A DNA stretch of 64,000 nt from NCBI GenBank assembly GCA_002335605.1, contig BEDY01000005.1, forward strand, positions 1,240,001 through 1,304,000, written 5' to 3'. The notes beneath the pieces are model-generated. The model was not told the DNA's origin. It saw only the letters and a list, made by a program, of their open reading frames with translations, and did not search any database. Numbering within the stretch: the stretch's first letter is position 1; each line of letters starts with the position of its first letter. This DNA is from Prillingera fragicola (taxonomy: Eukaryota > Basidiomycota > Tremellomycetes > Trichosporonales > Trichosporonaceae). Positions 56,563-64,000 of the stretch are shown here, piece by piece. Both the position numbers and the translations under genes were made by a program.

Positions 56563-57029
56563 ATGCATCTCATGTACTCTATCGACGAGAAGGGAAACCG
56601 GTGAGTCTCACGCGCTTCCAATATGACAAACGAGTGTGTGCTGACAGCGACAGCGTTTACACCCTCAAGGTTCGTTGACGTGTGGTCGGTCGAGGTCATT
56701 GGTCGTTTGACAATGGGAGGTCGTGGATGCGCAGAGAGAGCTCGCGAGCCGTCTCCAGTGCACTGCCTCGTAGGCACAGCCGGAATTCAACACCTCGCGA
56801 GCTTCCTTCGCTCCGCACCCTGTCAAAGATCCACAAACCATACAACGACTTTACCTCGTGCAGCAGCATCATGTACTAACCCCCATCACAGAAGGTCAAC
56901 GCTGGCAAGCCCACCAAGTCGGCGCACCCCGCCCGCTTCTCGCCCGACGACAAGTTTTCGCGTCACCGCGTCACCATCAAGAAGCGCTTTGGCATCCTCC
57001 CCACCCAGCTCCCTTCCAAGCCCCTCTAA
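56563..57029 (+). CDS. NOP10: H/ACA snoRNP subunit NOP10
   Basis: A 63-residue core protein of H/ACA pseudouridylation RNPs and telomerase RNP. Exons are 56563-56600, 56654-56669 and 56892-57029. The sequence [44 protein letters not shown] matches the highly conserved family over its whole length. The zinc-binding cysteines of archaeal Nop10 are absent, as in eukaryotes. Exon 2 is only 16 nt and intron 2 is 222 nt, long for this genome; introns of snoRNP and ribosomal genes sometimes carry snoRNAs, but I could not identify C/D or H/ACA boxes with confidence. Confidence 0.96.
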
Positions 57030-57204
57030 GCTCCCCAGAGCACATGTTGGGTCTAGAGCGCATGCCCTGGCGAGGGCAACAGTTTGTTGTACGATAGCCT
57101 CGATGCACGATACCAGCAACAAAGAGAAAAAAACCTGAACAATGCAAAATACGCAACTGCCGATATCTCAAATGAAATGCTAAATGCTAACTCCTCCCAC
57201 TGCT

Positions 57205-58925
57205 TCACGACTTGACCTGCTCATTGACGTTCTTGGCCACATCCCAGCCCAGTTCCTTTTGTCGCTCATGCTCCTGTTTCGCTTGGTCCGGGAAGATCTT
57301 GCCCAGCATGGCGCTCTTGGCGGGCGATACGCCGTTGTGCTCGTCATACGGCCGGGCTTCCTTTGCCCACGCATCGAGGATGCGCTGGTGTTGCTGCAGC
57401 ACCCATTCGTCGTGCTTTAGCCAGTCTTTCATTAGCTCACGCACTTGCAAGGATAGACGTACGCAAAGCCACGGTCGCAGTGCTGACCTCGACCTGGTTC
57501 CAATCCCCCATCATCCATCCCAGGTCGATGCGAATGACAGGGTCAGTCGTCGGGTCCAGGGCATAGAGCCACTGGCCCGTTCGCGCGTCTTCGATGCGGA
57601 CAGTGTGGGCCGGGGGCATGTCGGCGTTGCCAAGCCACGACACTACCGGCCAGCTGAGCGCGTAGCCGAGACCACGAAAGTACTCTTTAAAGTAACCCGA
57701 GCGACCGGCCGTCGTGCCCCAGTAGATGTTGCGTGAGCAGTCGAGGTCTTTGAATGCCGAGATGATGTTGGGCATCGCCAGGACCGTCTGGACATCAGCA
57801 GTGCAGAGTAGATGAGACTCACGTCGTCGTCGGCTTTCATGACAAAGCGTGGGCGGCCCTTGACCCGCCCCTCACCAGCGTACGTCTTCGCAATGTACTT
57901 GTAATACTCGTGTGTCTTGCCAAGATCAACATTGTCCACAATCTATACGTTAGCGCCACATAATGGTCACGCGACCTACGTTCAGAATAACCATGTCGCC
58001 ATGCTCCTCTTGCTCTTCCCTTGCCTCTCTCAATATCCTGGCGCGCATCTCTTCATCCTCCTCGATCTGAACAAGTTTTGGCATGCCCAGAATAAACTTG
58101 GTCGTGACGAGGTGTTTTGGAAACTCTGGAATGATGTGCTTGCGATACCTGCTGTCAGCGGATGCTATTGCTGCGTTGCTCACAGATCACGCCTCCCCTT
58201 GCCGCCCGTGATGGGCGAGAAGATGCCCAGAAACACCAAGGATCCAGCGTCCTCGCCCGCAAGCGGCACGTCACAGCCAATCTCGCTCGGCTGGCGGGAC
58301 GATAACAGGCTGAAGTCAGGCTCTTCGAACGACCGCTGAATGCCGCGGCCAGTGTCGTTGAGAGCAAATGCAGCGTCCTTGCCCTGCGCGAAGTAGCTGC
58401 CCTCACCGGTATCTGCCGGAGAGTTGACTTTGGGCTGATAGTTGATGATTGTATCGGCGGGCACGAGGACGTCTGGAGAGTGTGCCGCGTTCAGCGCGAT
58501 TAGCACAATCAAGACCACAACCGTGGTCAAGAGGTACAGCGACGCCTTTAGCCGCACAGCAGGCCGCAGCGCATATTGGCCTGCAAGCTTCAAGCGCGTG
58601 GTGAGTGGGTATCGCCGCCGACTGCGTGTGGACGACGCCGACGCCTTTGACGAGAGGGGGAACGCATCAGGCGGGGCACGGGTCGCGACTGGGCTGCGTT
58701 CCCGTTGCCCGCCGCCGTGGTGCCGAGCCACCGGCGAGGAGGACTTTCCGGTGTTTGAAATCGTGGGCTGTGATTGTCGCCCTGCCCGTTGGGAGTGTGC
58801 AAGGCTGGCAATGAAAGGTTTGAAGAAGAACAGACTAGAGAAAGCGCGACACACGACAGCTTCCTGCTAGGAGGGCAAGCTTCAGGGTGCCAGGCGCCCA
58901 GGCGTCACATGGCGCAGTTGTACAT
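57205..58925 (-). CDS. GT31-type (galactosyltransferase family) glycosyltransferase, type II membrane protein
   Basis: A Golgi-type glycosyltransferase: a basic cytosolic tail, one membrane helix (LYLLTTVVVLIVLIALNAA) and a lumenal domain with GIFSPITGGKGRRDLRYRKHIIPEF, EYYKYIAKTYAGEG and the metal-binding RFVMKADDD. Junctions: RRDL-RYRK, VILN-IVDN, ADDD-TVLA. The N terminus is uncertain. The first long exon has no ATG in frame; splicing from an ATG at 58925 (MYNCA, donor GTGACG, acceptor TTTCTCTAG) would supply one. The last intron is also uncertain; a 52-nt intron starting after DWNQVE and ending at GTGAG would join to LMKDWLKHDEW. It ends NVNEQVKS at 57205. Donor and acceptor sugars are unknown. 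Confidence 0.78.
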
Positions 58926-59104
58926 GAGGGAAACTTCTAATCAGCTGTTACCTGTTACCCGGGTTCAGAAATATTTTGTAATATCCATTAGAAAGACTAT
59001 TTACAGAAGGCTATTTCGATCAGGGGCAATAACAAACCCGCGACCTCGTCATGAACCCTTTCTCTCATCCTGCATCTTCCTGCTCTCCCTCTTCCTCATC
59101 AACA

Positions 59105-59667
59105 ATGGCAGACCCACAAACCATCAGGCAGCTCAAGATCAAGACTGGCGTCGTCAAGCGGTACGTCTTGTCTTCCAGGTCATATTTGGTTCGAGCCACT
59201 TTGGACTGACGCGCAAGTCTGTTCAAGGAGGAGTCAATTTATGGCGAAGAAGTCGTCGCCTCACAGGCCCAGCTGGACAAGCTGCGCGGCGCAGGCGCCG
59301 ATGGTGCGGATATCCGCAATGCCGTGAGTCTGCCCTTCATCCCCTTCTCTATACACCGCTTTGCGCCAGAGCCCATGCCGCAGCTGCGGGTAGCGCCCGT
59401 CTGCGCAGGCAACGCTTGACCACTGGTGGTCCAAGCGGCCAGTACCGCCCATGAGCTCTAGCTGACAGGACACAGGAGCGCGTCGTCAAGGACTCGCAGC
59501 AGATGATCCCTCGCGTCCGCAAGCAGCTGGAGGAGGCACACGTCGCGCTCGAGGACCTCGTTAGTGCCCTTGCTGGCGAGGAGGAGATCGCTGCTAGCAC
59601 AGAGTACAAGGATGCTGCGGCATTGGTGGCGCAGGTTGATGAGGCTTGGCAGGCTGAGGCCAAGTAG
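59105..59667 (+). CDS. RBL2: tubulin-binding cofactor A
   Basis: A three-helix-bundle chaperone that holds free beta-tubulin. Three exons (59105-59160, 59218-59323, 59476-59667) encode 117 residues, a normal length. The start MADPQTIRQLKIKTGVVKRLFKEESIYGEEVV and the segment QMIPRVRKQLEEAHVALEDLV are diagnostic. The gene is 179 bp from the nearest inferred start of the divergent glycosyltransferase and ends 107 bp from the convergent peptidase gene. Confidence 0.95.
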
Positions 59668-59774
59668 GCCGTCCGTCAGCATTGAGCTCTGAGAGTTGAG
59701 TATCGGTGAGATAGACAGTGGTGAGCATCTGCAGCATATGTATCACATAAACCTTTGGCTACTGAATCATCCGC

Positions 59775-61386
59775 TTACTCCAGCTTGGCAAGCTTGGCCT
59801 TGAGCTTGTGCTTGAGCGCATCCTTACACACTGGACAAAACGCTGGCCATCAGCGACACTCACACCAGCAGACTTACAAGGATGGTTGACTTTGCGCATG
59901 AGGCACTCTTCGTTGGTCTGCCTGTCAGCCCATGCCACGCCTCTCCACAACTCACCGGCCGCAGAGTCATAGCCCCTTTAGAGTCGTAGGTTGGGAACGC
60001 GCCAACAAACCCCTTGTCATCATGGTGCCTTCCGTGTCCGCCATACTCGATAATCTCAATCGAAGTCACCATCTTTCCTCCCTGGCCAGCCTTGGCTTTC
60101 GACCCCTCATCGGTTAACTGGACAGTGATCGACCCCTCGCCTTTAGGCAGGCCTTCAGCGAGGAATACCTCCAGCCAGCGTCGGTCCAGCGAGCCGACCC
60201 ACTCTCCGCCAGCAAACGCAGACGTCAAGTCAATCTCATGCCCGTTCAGTGTGACATTCACATGCGACGGGTAGGGAATCGATGACAGCGAAATCCTCAG
60301 CAGAGCCGACGTATAGTCTTTGCCCTTGCCGGCATTGTGCGAAGTGAAGTCCGCAGTGTACGGGCCCTGGTCGAGGTCATACCACGAGTACACGTGAAGA
60401 GCATTCTTGGCGTCCTCGATACGCACATTGTCCGGGTCAGTCAGGAATTTGGACCAGCTGAGGTGCTGCAGGTTCTTGGCCTTGTCGGCGTTGGCGCCAT
60501 AGTAGAAGTCGCCTTGTCGTCAGCTTTCGTAAAGACGTGGGCTCACTTCCTTCATACTCGTCACCTTCTTGGATGAGGCTGTGACCGAGCTCGTGACGAA
60601 GCACGATGGGGCCGTTGAGCTTGGAGGCAGTAATGACACTGTCTTATCAGCACCAACGCGACGTTTGAACGTACGTAAACTCGCCACCAAGGCCGCCGTA
60701 AAGCCCATCATTACCCAGCAGGATCGGCTGGTCACACCCTCCTTCCTCGCCCTTGCCAGCCTGTGAGCGCCAGTAGTCGCATGCCGCCCGGCCGACTTTT
60801 GGGTTGCCAACGTACACCCCACGCAGCTCGTTGCCCGGCCTGAACAGGCCAAAGGCCGCGCCGTCCAGGGGCTTGTCCAACCCAACTCCACTCTGTTCTC
60901 ATCAGCACCGCCCATAGCCTGCAGGGGCAGGGCTTACAGCGTTGGAAGGTACAAACACGCCCCACACATTGAGGAGGTGCTTGACATGCGCCATGGGTCC
61001 GTCTCCAACAATGACCGCCGTAAGCCGCTCAGCGTCGGCGACAAACTTGTCTTCCTCGTCCGCAGTATCTAGTCTCCATCAGCCCCTTCCCTTCTCTCAA
61101 GTGTATGCTTACAGCCATCAGCAAAGAAGGCCAAGTTGACACGCTTGGCCGAGTTTCCACTGATGCTCAGCGGGTGCAGGACCATGCCTTCTGGCGGCGG
61201 GGTAGCTGCTAGCTCATGGGCTGGCAGGGTGGAGGTGTAGTTTACGCGTGAGACCAAGTAGTTGACATCTTGTGGCGCAGTAAAGGGTTTCTGCAGAGTT
61301 GCAACTGCGAGGGATTGAGCTGCTAGTCTGTGCTGTTAGCTGCTGTGAGCTGTGAGGACCTACGTTAGCAGGATGGCTGCGTGCAT
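59775..61386 (-). CDS. secreted zinc metallopeptidase, IgA-peptidase M64 family
   Basis: An M64-type metallopeptidase. The start at 61386 gives a signal peptide (MHAAILLTLAAQSLAVA, formed across the first intron). The zinc site is HELGHSLIQEGDEYEG, i.e. HExxH with the downstream acidic residue, preceded by LGNDGLYGGLGGEFT and SKLNGPIVLR. Later segments match the family: YGANADKAKNLQHLSW, EDAKNALHVYSWYDLDQGPY and NEECLMRKVNHPLCKDALK. Seven or so short introns. Fungal M64 proteins are found in many basidiomycetes and ascomycetes; the name IgA peptidase comes from bacterial relatives and does not imply immunoglobulin as the substrate. The C-terminal tail (KHKLKAKLAKLE) is basic. Confidence 0.87.
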
Positions 61387-61669
61387 GGCGAGCAATGTGG
61401 TGAATGACAGAATAGATTGGGTGAGCAGCTCCTTATGACGTCGGCCAATTCGGTTATAGCCGAGATGATACCACATGCAACCTCTGCTTACACTTTGCTC
61501 ACAACTCTGCGTCCATTGCACTGCAGCCCCAGTTCGTTCCAATGTATCCATGCAAGCTACTAGCTACCAATACACACGCCCGCGTGCTAATTACCACACT
61601 TTGTTCTCTATAGTGTGGGAATGTTTTTGTGTGCGGCCACACCAAGGTCCGCCCTTCAGAGATCTCCAC
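61387..61669. other. peptidase promoter / SEC7 3' UTR
   Basis: 283 bases between two minus-strand genes. No gene recognised. Confidence 0.4.
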
Positions 61670-64000
61670 CTAGCTCGTTTGCGCGGCCTCGGTATCGAGG
61701 ATGGACACAGGGGCCGCCTCGCCTTCGGCGACAACATCGGCTGCTTTGTCCGCCACATGCGACTCATCCTCAAGCTTGCCCTGTGGCAAGACACAACGCT
61801 TGCCGACACGCTGATAGAAGCCGCGGATGGCAAGACGCATCTCTGCCGTCTGCTCGCGCAGCAACAGATCCGTGACCAGCGGGTACAGCGTGGCGAGGTG
61901 CGCGTCAAATGCCGCGTCGTTGAAGTCGCACGCACCACGGAGGATGTCGGCGACAACGGGGCTCCAGGCCGTAATGTTGCGGGGCTGGGTCTCGGCGTCA
62001 ATGGCGATAAAGTCGCGCGTGATCTCGGTGCCGAGCGGGACGAGGCGGTCGAGGACGCCGCCGCGGGTAGCCTGGTGGGCGTCGCGGGGGTCGCGGTACA
62101 TGCGCAGCAGGACGTTGATAAGCGTCGAAGCGGCCGACGACTCCTGCTTGAGCAAGTTGGGCAGTTGCTTCATGAATCCTGCACCGTCAGCTACAGTTCC
62201 ACCACGAGAAAATCAAACTTACCAACACGCCACAGCTTCATCCGCAGGTCCTTGTTGGCGTTAAACTTGCGAGCAAAGCGCCAACTGTCGTCGAGCACAC
62301 CCATGAAGCGCAGCAAGTGCTCGGCCGGGATCGTGTTGTACACGTCGTCGTTCTGGAGCAACTCGTGCGTGGTCTCAATGAGCAGCAGCTGGAGGACACA
62401 CTTGACTATGATCTGCTTGAAGATCCTGCGCTGCTCGGCATACGTGATGCTGGGCAACAACGCGGGCGGAGAGTCAGACACAGCCTCAAGTGGCGCGGGG
62501 GCGACAAACTTGTTGAACGGCGCGTCCTCGGCGACATAGTCGGGTGGGGCCGAGATCTCAGAGTGCAACGTAGGGTCAAACAGGTGGTAGGCCGTCGTTG
62601 TGCGGAAGAGCTGGACGAAAGCCGTGACGATAATCTCCCAATTCTCCGCAGAGAGCTTGGTGACGTTGCTCTCGAGTAGTTGCTGGAAGCAGCTCGTTCC
62701 GATGCGAGCCAGGGTATCGTTTTCTGCACGTCAGCCCGGTTCACGTACGGTTCTACTCACCTTGACAAATACAAGCCACGAGAATATCCAACAAGCCATC
62801 GAGGTACAGCTGTAGCGTCTCAAAGTAGTAGGTGTAGAGGTCGATGAGGTCGCGCAGAGCGGAAATAAGGGTAGTCGACAGCCAAACACTCATGTCCTCG
62901 GGGCTCTTCCAGCGGACAAAGCTCTTGGCACGCAAAACAGCAAAGATTGGGAAGAGCGTCTGCTGACAGACAACGTTCCAGAACTCGATGCTAAAGTTTG
63001 AGCCGTGCGCCTTGAGCGTGTCGAACAGGCAGTCGAGCGCGACACGGCGAACCTCGAGATCCTCGCCAGTCATAATAATGTCGAAGAAGGCATTGAGCAC
63101 GGGGAGCCAGTACTTGATCATCGGGTCGTCGTTGGCGCTGACAGCCTTGCCGGCCGCATCGCCGGGAGCGGGGATGAGACACTCGGGGTTCTCAAGCATC
63201 TTGGGCACCAGGCCGCGCACCATCTCAATGGCCTGGAGCGAGATCTTCTGGAACTTTGTCACCTTGCAGAAGTCTGTCAGGCACCCAGTGAGATCGGCGA
63301 ATGAGCCGTAGCGAACGACAAGCGAAAAGTGCTCGCGGTACACAAGCGTGACGAGTTCGAAAGCATAGTTGGCAACTCGCTCGGTGAGGACCTTGGACGC
63401 GGCGGAGAACACGCCAAACATGGTCCGCCAACCGGAACGGAGGTTCTGCACGCGCGCCTGCAGCATTTGCTGGAGACACTGCAGCACCATCTCGCGCGCG
63501 TCCGAGTTCATGTTGTGGACAATCGTGTACTCGAACGGCCGGAGGAAGTCCTTTTGGAATCGGAAATGTGACAGCTCCTCCTTTTGCAAGAAGTTCATGG
63601 CCAGCTGACGCAGTGCGTCGAGGGCAAAGAACGACACATTGGGGTTATTGTGACAGCACACTTGGTTGAAGTGCTCGCCGAGGATGGACCACATGTTGGA
63701 CCACTCGAGACGGATACGGCCCATGTTGTAGTAAGAAATCTCGACCAGCTTTTGCAGGGAGAACATGCGAGGGCGCGTCGATGAGCCAGAGCTCTGAATC
63801 TCCTCCCACGACACCTCGCTGAGCGCCTTCACAAAGTCGACAATGGCCGAACCCGACAGGTTCTGCGACAGCGAAAACACCTTGTCGGCAGCGACAGTGA
63901 CCTCGGACGAGCGCGACTCTTGCGCGAGCTCCTCTGCGGGACGCTTCTTGAGATTGGCCTTGCTGGTCATTGAACGGCGAGACGACGTCGACGTCCGGCG
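61670..64000 (-). CDS. SEC7: SEC7/BIG-type ARF guanine-nucleotide exchange factor, C-terminal part
   Basis: The C-terminal HDS region of the large trans-Golgi ARF-GEF, truncated by the right edge. The HDS1 segment is clear: MFSLQKLVEISYYNMGRIRLEWSNMW, CCHNNPNVSFFALDALRQLAMNFL and FRFQKDFLRPFEYTIVHN, followed by HDS2-4. The catalytic Sec7 domain lies outside the window. Introns follow VACICQ (about 62760-62720) and KLWRV (about 62223-62180), joining CQENDTLARIG and WRVGFMKQLPN. The end is TEAAQTS with a TAG at 61670. The frame remains open to base 64000, so the ATG at 63970 is internal and not a start. Confidence 0.95.

Noticed and set aside
63968..63970. ATG at 63970 as the SEC7 start
   Set aside because: The frame is open to the window edge and the sequence corresponds to the middle of Sec7, well after the catalytic domain.

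Overview
The window is nuclear DNA of a basidiomycete yeast, most likely Tremellomycetes and probably a Trichosporonales-type genome. The evidence is GC-rich coding sequence, very short introns (mostly 37-60 nt) with GTGAGT/GTAAGT donors, CTGAC/CTAAC-like branch points and AG acceptors, up to nine introns per gene, micro-exons, and protein families typical of fungi. No RNA gene, transposon, CRISPR array or viral element could be supported. I resolved about 31 protein genes, mostly at exon level, by reading both strands.

Layout from left to right: a truncated acyl-CoA ligase (-), a secreted calcineurin-type phosphoesterase/5'-nucleotidase (-), RFT1 (+), UMP1 (-), casein kinase 1 (+) with a long CT-rich leader, a BAP31/Yet-type ER protein (-), a CID-domain protein (+), a citrate carrier (-), a TFIIIC tau55-type subunit (+), a Zn2Cys6 regulator (-), 3-hydroxyisobutyryl-CoA hydrolase (+), a Gfo/Idh/MocA oxidoreductase (-), V-ATPase subunit a (-), an AGPAT followed in frame by PIG-A/GPI3 (+), an allantoicase fused to two ureidoglycolate-lyase domains (-), and an intronless isochorismatase-like hydrolase (+) flanked by TTTCATATCA repeats. 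The second half holds two divergent small KRE9/KNH-like surface proteins, VPS5 (-), a mitochondrial-type PP2C (-), mitochondrial bL17 (-), mitochondrial acyl carrier protein (+), a DDT/WHIM chromatin protein (-), a WBP2-like GRAM protein (+), DCC1 (-), a large RRM protein with an in-frame TGA (-), a frameshifted WSC protein (+), NOP10 (+), a GT31-type glycosyltransferase (-), tubulin cofactor A (+), a secreted M64 peptidase (-) and the 3' part of SEC7 (-).

Most genes alternate in orientation, giving divergent promoter pairs (several under 400 bp) and tight convergent ends. Functional neighbourhoods that may be meaningful are membrane lipid and GPI biosynthesis (AGPAT with PIG-A), purine-nitrogen catabolism (the allantoicase fusion next to an amidohydrolase-like gene), two mitochondrial genes sharing one divergent promoter (bL17m and ACP), and two cell-surface proteins sharing another.

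The strongest unusual points are two domain fusions: AGPAT-linker-PIG-A, which stays open for 786 codons only if one intron removes the apparent AGPAT stop, and allantoicase-UGL-UGL, an 813-residue enzyme. The 10-copy TTTCATATCA repeat set, three copies of which sit at exactly 21-bp spacing, is the clearest non-coding signal.
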